DNA of 64,000 nt from Mycetocola spongiae (GCF_020424085.1 NZ_CP080203.1:1364001-1428000); one strand, 5' to 3'. Positions 34,858-44,427 are shown, counted from the first letter of the stretch. Made by a program: numbers and translations. Notes: a model not told the origin generated them from the sequence alone.

Positions 34858-36585
34858 ATGGAATTTGCCCTCATCCTCGTTTTTGGCGTGTTCATCCTGG
34901 TCCTGGTGAATGTTTTTGCCAAGCGGCTCGGCGTGGCCGCCCCGCTGATCCTGGTCCTGGTGGGGGTGGGCATGAGCTTCCTCCCCTGGATGCCCGATCA
35001 TTTCCAGGTGGACCCCTCGGTGGTCCTGGTGGTGGTGCTGCCCCCGCTGCTGTACTCCTCCGCGGTGAACGTCCCGCTGCTGGATTTCCGCCGCAATGTG
35101 GGGGCGATCGGCTGGCTCTCGTTTGTCCAGGTCATCATCACTGCCGTCCTGATCGGGCTGCTGCTCACCTGGTTGATCCCTGGCCTGGGCCTCGCGCTGG
35201 GCATCGCCCTGGGTGCCGTGGTGAGCCCCACCGATGCGGTGGCCGCCACCTCGATTGCCAAGCGGCTGGGCCTGCCGCCGCGGCTGGTCACGGTACTCGA
35301 GGGTGAGAGCCTCGTGAACGACGCCTCGGCCCTGGTGCTCCTGCGCACCGCGGTGGCCGCCACCGCGGGTGCCGTCTCGCTCTGGGGCGCCGCGGGCGAC
35401 TTTATCTATGCGGCCCTCGCCGCCATCGCGATGGGCATCGTGGTGGGCTATCTTACGGTCTGGATTCGCTCCAAGATCAGCGATTCCGTCCTCACCACGG
35501 CGCTGTCCTTTGCGGTGCCGTTTGTGGCCTATATTCCCGCCGAGGAGATCCATGCCTCGGGTGTGCTCTCGGTGGTGGTGGCCGGGCTGATCACGGGCCA
35601 TCGCGGGGCCAAATATTTCCGCGCGCAGGATCGGGTGAGCGAGCGCCTGAACTGGCGCACCGTGCAGTTCCTCCTCGAAAACGGCGTGTTCCTGGTGATG
35701 GGAATGCAGCTTAACGGGCTCCTCGCCGATTCCCGCGCGGGTGATACCGGCACCGTCTGGACCATCGTGGTGGGGCTCATCGTCACGGGCGTCCTCATCG
35801 TGATGCGCATCGTTTTTGTGGCACCGATGATCGCGAAGATGCGCTCCGAGGGCCGCCGGGCCGAGGCGATGGGGCCGCGGCTGGACAGCGTCCGCAGCAA
35901 GCTGGAGCAGGTCAGTGGTGAGCGCTGGGACGATAAGCGCAAGGCCAAGGCCCGGCGCATGCTTAACCGCCGCAGCGCCGATATCTCCTTCCTCACGCGC
36001 GAGGGCCTGAGCTGGCGCGGTGGGGCCGTAATCGCCTGGTCGGGCATGCGCGGTGTGGTCACGCTCGCGGCCGCTCAATCGCTTCCGCTGGATACCCCGC
36101 ATCGTGCCGAGCTGGTGCTGATCGCGTTCACCGTGGCGTTTATGACCCTCATGGTGCAGGGCGGCACGCTCCCATGGCTGATCCGCACGCTCGGGGTCTC
36201 CGGCCCCACCGCGGAGGCGCAGAAGCGCGAGCTGACCAGCCTCCTGGAGGAGATCACCAGCGTGAGTGATGCCGCGCTGGATAACCCCGATCTGCGCCGG
36301 CCCGATGGTCAGCGCTATCACCCCGAGGTGATCGAGCGGGTGCGCAAGCAAACCCACGTGCAAAATAAGTGGATCAACGCCGCCACGGCCCCCGCGGCCG
36401 AGGCCGGAATGACCGCCGCGGAGGAGTATCGCGCGCTGCGCCGCGAGATCCTCGACGTGCAGCGCAGCGCCCTGCTGGATGCACGGTCCACGGGAAATTA
36501 CAGCTCGCCGCGGCTCTCGGTGGTGCAGCATCTGCTGGACAACGAGGATATCGTGCTGGATGCCTCGGGCAGCAAGGAGCATTAG
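34858..36585 (+). CDS. Na+/H+ antiporter, CPA1 (NhaP) family
   Basis: A 575-residue cation:proton antiporter. The first 400 residues hold about 12 helices with the ion-site motifs VVSPTDAVAATS (residues about 121-132) and GESLVNDASALVLLR (about 145-159), which carry the conserved Asp pairs. GMRGVVTLAAAQSLP near residue 397 is also typical. A long cytoplasmic tail with a basic insertion (about 315-380) and a helical end may regulate activity. It extrudes Na+ for pH and salt homeostasis. The transcript appears leaderless and is terminated by a hairpin shared with the convergent ROK gene. Confidence 0.9.
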   Translation: MEFALILVFGVFILVLVNVFAKRLGVAAPLILVLVGVGMSFLPWMPDHFQVDPSVVLVVVLPPLLYSSAVNVPLLDFRRNVGAIGWLSFVQVIITAVLIGLLLTWLIPGLGLALGIALGAVVSPTDAVAATSIAKRLGLPPRLVTVLEGESLVNDASALVLLRTAVAATAGAVSLWGAAGDFIYAALAAIAMGIVVGYLTVWIRSKISDSVLTTALSFAVPFVAYIPAEEIHASGVLSVVVAGLITGHRGAKYFRAQDRVSERLNWRTVQFLLENGVFLVMGMQLNGLLADSRAGDTGTVWTIVVGLIVTGVLIVMRIVFVAPMIAKMRSEGRRAEAMGPRLDSVRSKLEQVSGERWDDKRKAKARRMLNRRSADISFLTREGLSWRGGAVIAWSGMRGVVTLAAAQSLPLDTPHRAELVLIAFTVAFMTLMVQGGTLPWLIRTLGVSGPTAEAQKRELTSLLEEITSVSDAALDNPDLRRPDGQRYHPEVIERVRKQTHVQNKWINAATAPAAEAGMTAAEEYRALRREILDVQRSALLDARSTGNYSSPRLSVVQHLLDNEDIVLDASGSKEH

Positions 36586-36593
36586 CCCCGCCC

Positions 36594-36641
36594 AAAACGG
36601 CCCCCGCCCACCCGCAGAGCGGGGCGGGCGGGGGCCGTTTT
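36594..36641. terminator. Bidirectional intrinsic terminator
   Basis: Arms 36594-36609 and 36626-36641 pair perfectly (16 bp) and begin with AAAA and end with TTTT, so the hairpin has a T-run in both directions. It lies between the convergent antiporter and ROK-kinase genes. Confidence 0.9.
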
Positions 36642-36653
36642 ATGGCGCCGGGG

Positions 36654-37583
36654 CTAGCCGAGGAGGGCGCGCGCCTGTGCCGCCGCGCCCACGGCCACCG
36701 CGCGGCCACCGAGCAGGGACGGGGTCACGCTGACCACGCCGCCGGTCACGGGCGGATGCTCGGCAATATAGGCGTCGATGCCGCCCGAGATCTGGGCCCA
36801 GGCTCCGGCCACGCCGCCACCCACCACGAGATGGGTGATATCCAGCATCACGGCGAGGCTGACCGCCGCCTGGCCCACCATGAGGCCGGCCTCGTGCAGC
36901 ACCGCACGCGCATCGGCATCGTGATCCGAGCGCGCGGCAATCTCCGCACCGCCCAGGTCCGCTCCGCCGCGTTCGCGATAGCGCCGCGCGATCGACCTGC
37001 CCGAGGCGATCGATTCCAGGTGTCCGTATTGGCCACATGTGCACGGCTCCTCGGGGAACCCGGGAACCACAAAACCGGGGGTATGACCCAGCTCGCCGGC
37101 GGCGCCGTGCGGGCCGTCCCAGAGCCGGTCATCCAGATAGAGGGCCCCGCCCACGCCGGTGCCCAGCGTGATGCCCGCAACATTGCTCAGCCCGCGCGCG
37201 GAGCCGTGGGCCACCTCGCCCAAGAGGAACGCGTTGACGTCGTTCACGAGGGCATTGGGCACCCCGAATGCGTGATCCAGGGTGGCCCCCACATCAAATC
37301 CGGCCCAGCCGCTGAACGTGGAGCTCGCGGCCACCACGGTGCGCGTGATCGGATCCACCACGCCCGCCGCACCGATCCCCACCGCGGTCACGGTGAGCCC
37401 GCGGTCGGCGGCCAGATCGCGCGTGAGGCCCACGGCGAGGTTCATCATGGCGCGGCCGCTCTCGGCCGCGGGCGTCGCGGCCGAGGCCTCGGCCAGCACC
37501 TCGCCCGCCGCGTCGATCAGCACCACGGAGGTGGAGGTGCCGCCGATGTCCACACCGGCGACCACCTCGGGGTATCCGCTCAC
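36654..37583 (-). CDS. ROK-family sugar kinase
   Basis: A 309-residue ROK protein without an N-terminal HTH, so an enzyme. The ATP motif is VAGVDIGGTSTSVVLID, the catalytic Asp is in NALVNDVNAFLLGE, and the Zn-binding motif is EEPCTCGQYGHLESIASG (the His is supplied by GELGHTPG just before). Such kinases phosphorylate glucose, N-acetylglucosamine or N-acetylmannosamine. The start is GTG at 37583, overlapping the stop of the Dpp ATPase gene (GTGA), so the kinase is the last gene of the transporter operon. This suggests that the imported compound contains, or yields, a sugar that the kinase traps. Confidence 0.85.
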   Translation of the reverse strand: MSGYPEVVAGVDIGGTSTSVVLIDAAGEVLAEASAATPAAESGRAMMNLAVGLTRDLAADRGLTVTAVGIGAAGVVDPITRTVVAASSTFSGWAGFDVGATLDHAFGVPNALVNDVNAFLLGEVAHGSARGLSNVAGITLGTGVGGALYLDDRLWDGPHGAAGELGHTPGFVVPGFPEEPCTCGQYGHLESIASGRSIARRYRERGGADLGGAEIAARSDHDADARAVLHEAGLMVGQAAVSLAVMLDITHLVVGGGVAGAWAQISGGIDAYIAEHPPVTGGVVSVTPSLLGGRAVAVGAAAQARALLG

Positions 37584-39373
37584 GCGGTCTGTCCGCTCAG
37601 CACGCCGCGGGCGGCACGGCGGCGCGCCTGCTCAACCGGATCGGGCGAGGGTGCCGAGGCCAGCAGCCTCTTGCTATAGGGGTGTTGCGGGCGCACCAGC
37701 ACCTCGTCTCCGAGGCCTGTCTCCACGATCTGCCCCTGCAGCATCACGGCCACGCGGTGCGAAATATCGTGCACCACGGCGAGGTCGTGGCTGATGAACA
37801 GGCACGCAAAGCCATAGCGTTCCTGGAGTTCGCGCAGCACCGCGAGCACACTGGCCTGCACCGATACGTCCAGGGCGCTTGTGGGCTCATCGGCGATGAT
37901 CAGGCCGGGCTCCAGCGCAATCGAGCGCGCCAGGCCCACCCGCTGGCGCTGCCCACCCGAGAGCTCATGCGGATAGCGATCGGCAAAATCGCGCGGGAGT
38001 TCCACGGCGTCAAGCAGCTCGGCCACGCGCTCGCGGCGCAGGGCCGCACTCGCGCGCTTGCCGCGCCAGCCGTGAACCGCGAGCGGCTCGGCGATGCACT
38101 GGGCGATGGTCATGCGCGGGTCCAGGGAGGAACCCGGGTCCTGGAAGATCACGCCCACGCGGGAGCGCGCCTCGCGCTCGGCCCGGTTCAGCAGCGCGCG
38201 ATCGCGCACGGGCCGACCAAAGATTTCCACGCTGCCGGAGGCGAGCGGCGCAAGCCCCAGCGCGGCGCGGCCGAGCGTGGACTTGCCCGATCCGCTCTCG
38301 CCCACCAGGCCCAGAATCTCGCCCGTGGCGATGCTCAGGCTCACGCCGTCCAGCGCCTTAAACGTGGAGCGTTTGCGGGTATATTCCACGGTGGCATCGC
38401 GCATATCCAGCGCGAGTTCAGTGCGCTGCGCGGGGGCCGGCACGGGCTCCTCGCGTTCGCGGATCAGCAGCGCCTGTGCCTCCGCGCGGGCCTCGGCCTC
38501 GCCGGGAACGGCGCTGCCCGCGGGAATCTCGGTACCGGCGATCTCGTTCCACGCCGCCTCGGGCAGGCGCGGCACGGCGTCCAGCAGGCGGCGCGAATAC
38601 TCGGCCTGCGGGTGCAGCAGGATTTCGCGCGCGGGGCCCTCCTCCACGAGGTCTCCGCGGTACATCACGGCCACGCGGTCGGCAACATCCGCGACCACGC
38701 CCATGTTGTGGGTGACCAGCAGGAACGCGGTATTGGAGGAGCCGGCCGCGAGTTCGCGGATCAGGTCAAGAATCTCGGCCTGCACCGTAACATCCAGGGC
38801 GGTCGTGGGCTCATCGGCGATGATCACGCGCGGGTTGCAGGCGAGGGCGATCGCGATGACCACGCGCTGGCGCTGCCCGCCGGACATCTCGTGCGGGAAG
38901 CCCTGCGCGCGGCGCTCGGGCTCGGGGATACCCACGCGGCGCAGCAGCTCCACGGCGCGATCCCAGGCCTCGTCCTTGGGGCAGATCTTATGGTTCAGGA
39001 GCGATTCCGTGAGCTGATCGCCGATGCGCATCGTGGGGTTCAGGGCCGTCATCGGCTCCTGGAAGACCATCGAAATATCGCCACCGCGCACGTCGTTCAT
39101 CTCGTGCTCGCTCAGCGTGGCCAGGTCCTTCCCGTCGAAGGTGATGCTGCCGCCCACGCGGGCGGTGCCCGGCAGCAGGCGCAGGATCGCCATCGAGGTG
39201 ACGGATTTTCCGGAGCCCGATTCGCCCACCAGGGCCAAAACCTCGCCCGGGTAGAGGTCGAGGCTAAGCCCCTTCACGGCGGGAATCACGCCGTTATCGG
39301 TGTGGAAGTCCACGGTGAGATCGTTAATGCTCAGCACGGGTGTGCGGTCCTGAGCTTCCTTGGGGGTGCTCAC
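37580..39373 (-). CDS. Dipeptide/oligopeptide-type ABC transporter ATPase, two fused nucleotide-binding domains (DppD-DppF)
   Basis: A 597-residue protein made of two ABC ATPases in tandem. Domain 1: Walker A GESGSGKSVTSMA (about residue 52), signature MSGGQRQRV, Walker B VIIADEPTTAL. Domain 2: GESGSGKSTLGRA (about 360), LSGGQRQRV, LIIADEPTSAL. Each is followed by the oligopeptide-transporter C-terminal extension. It powers the permeases DppB and DppC encoded upstream. The start is GTG at 39373, overlapping the DppC stop. Both domains keep all catalytic motifs. The imported molecule may be a peptide, amino-sugar conjugate or another small solute. Confidence 0.93.
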   Translation of the reverse strand: MSTPKEAQDRTPVLSINDLTVDFHTDNGVIPAVKGLSLDLYPGEVLALVGESGSGKSVTSMAILRLLPGTARVGGSITFDGKDLATLSEHEMNDVRGGDISMVFQEPMTALNPTMRIGDQLTESLLNHKICPKDEAWDRAVELLRRVGIPEPERRAQGFPHEMSGGQRQRVVIAIALACNPRVIIADEPTTALDVTVQAEILDLIRELAAGSSNTAFLLVTHNMGVVADVADRVAVMYRGDLVEEGPAREILLHPQAEYSRRLLDAVPRLPEAAWNEIAGTEIPAGSAVPGEAEARAEAQALLIREREEPVPAPAQRTELALDMRDATVEYTRKRSTFKALDGVSLSIATGEILGLVGESGSGKSTLGRAALGLAPLASGSVEIFGRPVRDRALLNRAEREARSRVGVIFQDPGSSLDPRMTIAQCIAEPLAVHGWRGKRASAALRRERVAELLDAVELPRDFADRYPHELSGGQRQRVGLARSIALEPGLIIADEPTSALDVSVQASVLAVLRELQERYGFACLFISHDLAVVHDISHRVAVMLQGQIVETGLGDEVLVRPQHPYSKRLLASAPSPDPVEQARRRAARGVLSGQTA

Positions 39374-40245
39374 TTGAGGCGTCCCTTCACGTCGAAGTAG
39401 TCACGGAGGCCGTCGCCGATGCAGTTAAAGGCCACGACCACCAGCACGATGCAGAATCCGGCGGGCAGGATAAGCCACCATGCCCCGGAATAGGTATAGG
39501 AGATGCCGCTGGTGAGCATGGCACCCCAGTCGGTCGCGGGCTTCTGCACGCCCATGCCGAGGAAGGAGATATAGGCCACAAGCAGGATGGCGTCGGCCAC
39601 CTGGAACGTGGCGTTCACGATGATTGTGCCCACCGAGTTGGGGATGATGTGTCGCACCACGGCGCGGGAGTGGGTGCCACCCATGGCCTTAATCGCGAGC
39701 ACGTATTCGCGGGATTTCAGCGAGATGGACTCGGCGCGCACGAGGCGGGCCGGAACCAGCCAGGACACCAGGCCGATCACCAGGATCATCAGCGGCACGC
39801 TGGGCCGGGCGATCGTGGAGATGATCAGCAGCAGGAAGGTCGCGGGGATCGCGATACCGGCGTCCACGATGCGCATCATGACCGCGTCCACCCAGCCGCC
39901 AACATAGCCGGCGACGGCGCCCCAGAGGGAGCCCACGAGGGTCGCGAGCACACCCGCCGCAAGGCCGATGGTGATCGAGGTTTGGCCGGCGATCATGAGG
40001 CGTCCGAGCACGTCATAGCCCACGTCGTCGGTGCCCAGCGGGTGGCCGTTCACGCCGGGCTTAAGCGATGCCTCGGAGAGGTTGGTATGCACCTGATCGG
40101 TCTGATAGAACAGCGGGCCGAGGAAGCAGAACAGCACAAAGAAGGCGAGGACAACCACGCCAAAGAGCGCAAGACGGTTGGAGGTGAAGCGCGCCAGCGC
40201 GCGGTTTCCGGGTTTTTTCGCGCTCAGCGCGGGTGTTGCGGTCAC
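39370..40245 (-). CDS. ABC transporter permease, DppC type
   Basis: A 291-residue inner-membrane permease. An N-terminal cytoplasmic segment and helix 1 (NRLALFGVVVLAFFVLFCFLGPL) are followed by HPLGTDDVGYDVLGRLMIAGQTSI, the DppC/OppC signature, and five further helices. The EAA coupling loop for the ATPase is in REYVLAIKAMGGTHSRAVVRHIIPNS. It pairs with DppB to form the pore. It is translationally coupled to the ATPase gene. Confidence 0.93.
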   Translation of the reverse strand: MTATPALSAKKPGNRALARFTSNRLALFGVVVLAFFVLFCFLGPLFYQTDQVHTNLSEASLKPGVNGHPLGTDDVGYDVLGRLMIAGQTSITIGLAAGVLATLVGSLWGAVAGYVGGWVDAVMMRIVDAGIAIPATFLLLIISTIARPSVPLMILVIGLVSWLVPARLVRAESISLKSREYVLAIKAMGGTHSRAVVRHIIPNSVGTIIVNATFQVADAILLVAYISFLGMGVQKPATDWGAMLTSGISYTYSGAWWLILPAGFCIVLVVVAFNCIGDGLRDYFDVKGRLK

Positions 40246-40297
40246 GATTTTTCTCCTCGCGCGAGTGCTGCGGTGAACTGGGGGAATACACGGGTCA

Positions 40298-41284
40298 TTA
40301 GGACAGCTCCCCCCGGGTACGCGGATCCAGCAGGGCCTGAATCAGGTCGGCCAGCAGCGATCCAATAACCGTGGCGATCGCGATGATCAGCACACAACCG
40401 AGCAGGATCGGATAGTCCGAGGTCTGGGCGGCGCTCCAGAACAGCAGGCCCATTCCGGGGTAGTTGAACAGCGATTCGACCACGATCATGCCACCAAACA
40501 TCACGGGCAGGTAGTAGCCGAACATCGCGATGACGGGGGTCAGGGAGTTGCGCACCACGTGCTCGGTGACCACGCGGCGATAGGACGTGCCCTTGGCCCG
40601 CGCGGTGCGCACATAGTCCTCGGAGAGGTTATCGATCGTGGCGGAGCGCATATAGCGCGAGAAGGTCGCGATGATACCGAGCGACATCGTGAGGATCGGC
40701 AGGATCAGGCCCGCGGGCTGGGAGAGCACCTCGCCCACGGTGGCGCCCTGCGGCGCCTGCGAGGGGAACCAGCGCAGCCACTGGCCAAAGACGATCACGA
40801 GGATCAGTCCCAGGAAGAAGGAGGGCGTGGAGTAGATCACAAAATTCCACGCGGTGAGGGCCACATCGGCGCCCTTGCCGCGGCGGGTGGCCTGGAAGAT
40901 TCCCATGGGCAGGGCCACGGCGAGGGCCACCAGCATCGACAGCAGAGCCAGCACCATGGTCTTCGGGAGGCGCTGACCGATGGCCGAGGATACCGGCCGG
41001 TTCAGGGTGAACGAGGTCCCGAGGTCGCCGCGCAGCAGCTGCGCGAGGAAGTTCAGATATTGCTGCCACAGGGGCAGATCGAAGCCGTTCTTTTGGTTGA
41101 AGGCCTCGATCTGCTCCTGGGTTGCCTGCATTCCGAGGATCCCGAGTGCGGGACCGTTGGGTAGGGCGAGGTGCAGCAGGGCAAACACGATGAGCGTGAC
41201 GATCAGGATGACTATCGCGGCCTGGAATAGACGCCGGGCCAGGAAGGTCCCGATCGACCCTCTCGGTTTTTTGATCTTGCTCAC
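40298..41284 (-). CDS. ABC transporter permease, DppB type
   Basis: A 328-residue permease with six helices. The first helix (FLARRLFQAAIVILIVTLIVFALLHL), the extracellular domain with ALGILGMQATQEQIEAFNQKNGFDLPLWQQYLNFLAQLLRGDLGTSFTLNRPV, and the EAA loop EDYVRTARAKGTSYRRVVTEHVVRNS are typical of DppB/OppB. The start is GTG at 41284. It sits 45 bases after the binding-protein gene and 52 before dppC. Confidence 0.93.
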   Translation of the reverse strand: MSKIKKPRGSIGTFLARRLFQAAIVILIVTLIVFALLHLALPNGPALGILGMQATQEQIEAFNQKNGFDLPLWQQYLNFLAQLLRGDLGTSFTLNRPVSSAIGQRLPKTMVLALLSMLVALAVALPMGIFQATRRGKGADVALTAWNFVIYSTPSFFLGLILVIVFGQWLRWFPSQAPQGATVGEVLSQPAGLILPILTMSLGIIATFSRYMRSATIDNLSEDYVRTARAKGTSYRRVVTEHVVRNSLTPVIAMFGYYLPVMFGGMIVVESLFNYPGMGLLFWSAAQTSDYPILLGCVLIIAIATVIGSLLADLIQALLDPRTRGELS

Positions 41285-41329
41285 GGTGTTCCCTCTGCTT
41301 ATTTAGTGGTGGATATTAGGACCCGGAAA

Positions 41330-43138
41330 TTACTTCCAGGACCAGCGCTGCGGGTAGAACGAGGCACCCGGGTCCTGGGAACCGCCCAGGTCGAGACCGT
41401 TCTTGATGACCGAGACCTGGTAAACCGGGTTCGGCATCCACATCACGGGGAGGTCCTCGGCGAGCAGGGCCGAGTACTTCTTGGCGATGTCCTTATCGGT
41501 GGAGAAGGTCAGCGCGGTGATGAGCTCCTCGGCGGCCGGGTTATCGTACTGTCCGGCGTTCCACTTGGTGTCCTTGGCAAAGATGCGCTCACCGTTGGGG
41601 TAGGCGGAGAAATACCAGCTACCGGCGGTTCCGAAGAACACCAGCTCCCACTTGCACTCGCCGCCGGTCTTGCAGGACTGGGCCTCGGTGAGAACCGAGT
41701 CCAGCGGCACGGCGTCAATCGTCATCTTCACGCCGATCTTCTGCAGCGAGGACTGGATTTCGGCCATCATGTTATCGGTCTCCTGCGAGCCGTTCTGGGT
41801 GGTGACCACGATGTTCATTTCCTGGCCGGCGGGGATTCCCTCGCCACACTGACCGGCGCCGGTACCGGCGTTTTCACAGGTGAGGACACCGGCGGAGTTC
41901 TTGGCCCAGCCGTTATCGGTGAAGAGCTTTTCCGAGACCTTGGTATCAAAGGGGTAGGGGTTATTCTTCTGCTCATCGGAGAGGTAGTCGGTGGCCGGCT
42001 CCTGCGGGATCGGGCCATAGCCCGGCTTCGCGGCACCCTTCCAGATGACCTCGGAGATCGACTCCTGGTCGATAGCGTGCTGCAGTGCCTGACGCACGTA
42101 GAGCTGCTTATACACCGGGCCCATCACGGGGTTGGCGAAGTTATAGGGCATATAGGTGATCGACCAGCCGGTCCAGGGGTCCACGCGGTAGCCGAGGTCC
42201 TCAAACTGCTTCTTCGAGTCGAGCTGGGCGCTCGTGATATAGCCGTAGTCCACATCGCCGGCGCGCACGACGTTCATCTCGGCATCGGCCGAGGTGAAGG
42301 GCATGAACGTGACGTTCTTGATGCTGGGCTTATCGGTTCCGGTGTACTTCTCGTTGGCGGCGAGCTCCACCTGTCCGGCGTCGCTCCACTTGGCCACGGT
42401 ATAGGGACCGGAGACGGTCTTCCACAGCGGGTTGCTGGCATAGGTGGACATGTCCTCGGCCTCGGAGAAGAGGTAGTCGAGGACCTTCTGTGCGCCCGCT
42501 TCATCGCGGTCGTAATCGCCGATCTTTTCATCGGCGGAGGTCTTATCCCACACGTGCTGAGGCATCGGGTAGATGAGGGTCAGCTGGTTGGCGAGGAGGA
42601 AGTCTTGGTTATAGACCTTATCGAACGTGAGGGTGAAGTTCTTCTCGTCGTTGATCTCAAACGCGGTGATGTTATCGGGCATATTGCCCGCGGAGTAGCC
42701 ACCGATCTTGGTGTTGTTATAGCGCGCCAGGTTGTACCAGAACTCGACGTCGCGGCTCGTGACCGGGGTTCCGTCGGACCAGTCCAGGTCGGCGAGGGTG
42801 ATCTGGACGGACTGGCCGTCCTCGGAGAACTTATAGCTCTCGGTTGCGGATGCCTTCTTATCCCACTCCATGACCCCGGAGGTGCCGTCGAACTCGAAGA
42901 GGGGAACCCACATGGTGGACTTCAGGGCCTTATTATGCGTGGCCATCTTATCGGGCGGGGACATCGGGAGCAGCCAGTTGGGGCCGGTTCCCGCCGGGAG
43001 CGCGTAGCTCACGGAGTCCTTGGACTCACCACCGTTACCGCCAGCGTTATCGGCCGAGCCACAGCCGGTAAGCACAAGCGCGGCCGCGGTCAGAGCGGCG
43101 GCCGTTGCCAGCCAGCTGCGCGTCGTTACAGTACGCAT
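41330..43138 (-). CDS. Extracellular solute-binding lipoprotein, family 5 (DppA/OppA type)
   Basis: A 602-residue binding lipoprotein. The signal MRTVTTRSWLATAAALTAAALVLTGC has a clean lipobox LTGC, and a Gly/Asn-rich linker follows. The mature part has the SBP_bac_5 course: ALPAGTGPNWLLPMSPPD, then LADLDWSDGTPVTSRDVEFWY, and AVRQAL-like YVRQALQHAIDQESI. The ATG at 43138 has AAGGAGG six bases upstream; the longer open frame is a shadow. It is the first gene of the transporter operon. A candidate ROK-regulator motif lies 41 bases before the start. Confidence 0.92.
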   Translation of the reverse strand: MRTVTTRSWLATAAALTAAALVLTGCGSADNAGGNGGESKDSVSYALPAGTGPNWLLPMSPPDKMATHNKALKSTMWVPLFEFDGTSGVMEWDKKASATESYKFSEDGQSVQITLADLDWSDGTPVTSRDVEFWYNLARYNNTKIGGYSAGNMPDNITAFEINDEKNFTLTFDKVYNQDFLLANQLTLIYPMPQHVWDKTSADEKIGDYDRDEAGAQKVLDYLFSEAEDMSTYASNPLWKTVSGPYTVAKWSDAGQVELAANEKYTGTDKPSIKNVTFMPFTSADAEMNVVRAGDVDYGYITSAQLDSKKQFEDLGYRVDPWTGWSITYMPYNFANPVMGPVYKQLYVRQALQHAIDQESISEVIWKGAAKPGYGPIPQEPATDYLSDEQKNNPYPFDTKVSEKLFTDNGWAKNSAGVLTCENAGTGAGQCGEGIPAGQEMNIVVTTQNGSQETDNMMAEIQSSLQKIGVKMTIDAVPLDSVLTEAQSCKTGGECKWELVFFGTAGSWYFSAYPNGERIFAKDTKWNAGQYDNPAAEELITALTFSTDKDIAKKYSALLAEDLPVMWMPNPVYQVSVIKNGLDLGGSQDPGASFYPQRWSWK

Positions 43139-43173
43139 CAAACCTCCTTGTTTTGACAATGTGATCAATTCCA

Positions 43174-43193
43174 CTAAGTTACTTCGATTAATG
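43174..43193 (+). promoter_or_regulatory. Candidate ROK-regulon operator at the Dpp operon promoter
   Basis: Contains TTACTTCGATT (43179-43189), identical to the minus-strand sequence at 46151-46161 in front of the M81 gene. AAGT and ACTT flank a central T (43176-43184), giving a short palindrome. It lies 36-55 bases before the ATG at 43138, where it would overlap the promoter. Confidence 0.45.
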
Positions 43194-43613
43194 GGATAAG
43201 TACACAATGCCACGAAAAAACCGCGCGGAGAAGTCGGGCGTGTTACGGTCCGGTAACAACACGCGGGGTGCGCGGAATAATTCGCGGGTGCGGCCGCCGC
43301 CCCGCGGAGAGCACATGCCCGCTGCGGGACGCACCCCGCGGGGAAATACGGGGGCGTCGATAGGGCTCGGTGCCACCCGCGCTTTGCCGTGGTGCGGCCT
43401 GGCCGCGATTCGCGACCGCCGCCGGTTTCCCTAACGCCCCTCTCGCGGATAGCCCCTCGGTGTGCCCGGCCGCGGAACCCGGTTGCGGCGTGGACGCGGC
43501 GTTCGATTATCCGGTTACGTATCCCGGGTTCCCCCGATGCTCCCCGGCCGACCGGCCGCAAGAGAGACTTCTGGCCGCGTATATGCGGGGAAATCACCCC
43601 GGGAACCCGCCGG
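43194..43613. other. 420 bases without a convincing gene
   Basis: Between the Dpp operon promoter and the CutC terminator. Open frames here have neither a ribosome-binding site nor protein-like composition. TGTTAC (43241-43246) and GTAACA (43253-43258) form a perfect inverted repeat with a six-base centre, about 105 bases upstream of the binding-protein start, and could be a second regulator site. Confidence 0.5.
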
Positions 43614-43657
43614 GCATAAAAAATACCGCCCGCCGCTGCACGGGCAGCGGCGGGCGG
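43614..43657 (-). terminator. Intrinsic terminator after the CutC gene
   Basis: A 14-bp perfect stem (43626-43639 with 43644-43657, four-base loop); on the minus strand it is followed by TATTTTTTATG. It ends the M81-CutC transcript, so the Dpp operon needs its own promoter. Confidence 0.9.
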
Positions 43658-43674
43658 CTATCGGGGCTACGAGG

Positions 43675-44427
43675 CTACGGGCGGAGCAAGCCCACGAAGC
43701 GCGTGGCCAGCTCGCGGTTGGTCTCCCAGATCAGGCCGGGGCCGTTTTCGGCGGCCGAACCCAGCGAGGCTCCGGCCTCCGCGGCGCGCGAGGTGCGGGC
43801 CGAAAAATGCAGCGCACCCACCCCGGTCTCGCGGATCTCCACGGCATTTTCGGGGCGCAGCCCGCCGCCGGCCATGATCGTGATATCGCCCGCGTTCTCG
43901 GCGAGGATGCGCAGCTGCTCGCGCCCCTCGCCCACGGTATTGGCCCCACCCGAGGTGAGGACGCGACCGATACCGGCCTCCCGCAGCACATCCAGCGCCG
44001 CGAGCCGGTCGTCCAGATAGTCAAATGCGCGGTGCAGGGTCACATGGATTCCCGCGGCCGCGTCGACCAGGCGCGCGATGGCAGTGGTATCCAGCGCGCC
44101 GTTCTTCAGGGCCCCGATCACCACCCCGTCCACGCCGCGCCGCGCATAGGAGGCCACCTCGGCCACCATCACGTTGATCTCCTCGTCGGTATAGTCAAAG
44201 CCGCCGGCGCGCATGCGCACCAGCGGATGCACCTCGAGCGGGCGCGGGGCCTCGGCGGCCACCGCGAGCACGCTCTCCACCAGGCCGTCCGAGGGAGAGA
44301 GTCCCCCCACCTCCAGCGCCACACACAGCTCAACCCGGTCGATGCCCAGATCGGCGGCGATGCGGGCACCGCGGGGATCGCCGATGGCAAGCTCCAGCGT
44401 GACGGGGGCGGCGGTGTTTTGGGTCAT
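43675..44427 (-). CDS. cutC: CutC-family protein (TIM barrel; annotated copper homeostasis)
   Basis: A 250-residue CutC protein. The family course is clear: LELAIGDPRGARIAADLGIDRVELCVALEVGGLSPS, EVHPLVRMRAGGFDYTDEEI, DGVVIGAL, VTLHRAFDYLDD, RVLTSGGANTVGEGREQLR and ITIMAGGGLRPENA. Its copper role was inferred in E. coli and has been questioned; the active-site-like barrel suggests an enzyme. Here it lies downstream of a probable metallopeptidase and next to a sugar kinase and Dpp importer, with no copper genes, so a catabolic function is plausible. GAGGAAGAG lies before the ATG. Confidence 0.88.
   Translation of the reverse strand: MTQNTAAPVTLELAIGDPRGARIAADLGIDRVELCVALEVGGLSPSDGLVESVLAVAAEAPRPLEVHPLVRMRAGGFDYTDEEINVMVAEVASYARRGVDGVVIGALKNGALDTTAIARLVDAAAGIHVTLHRAFDYLDDRLAALDVLREAGIGRVLTSGGANTVGEGREQLRILAENAGDITIMAGGGLRPENAVEIRETGVGALHFSARTSRAAEAGASLGSAAENGPGLIWETNRELATRFVGLLRP

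Noticed and set aside
43194-43613. Short open frames upstream of the Dpp operon
   Set aside because: Arg/Pro/Ala-rich translations without start context; typical of GC-rich non-coding DNA.
43675-44427. CutC as evidence of a copper-resistance locus
   Set aside because: No copper pump, chaperone or CsoR/CueR-like regulator is nearby; all neighbours are catabolic.
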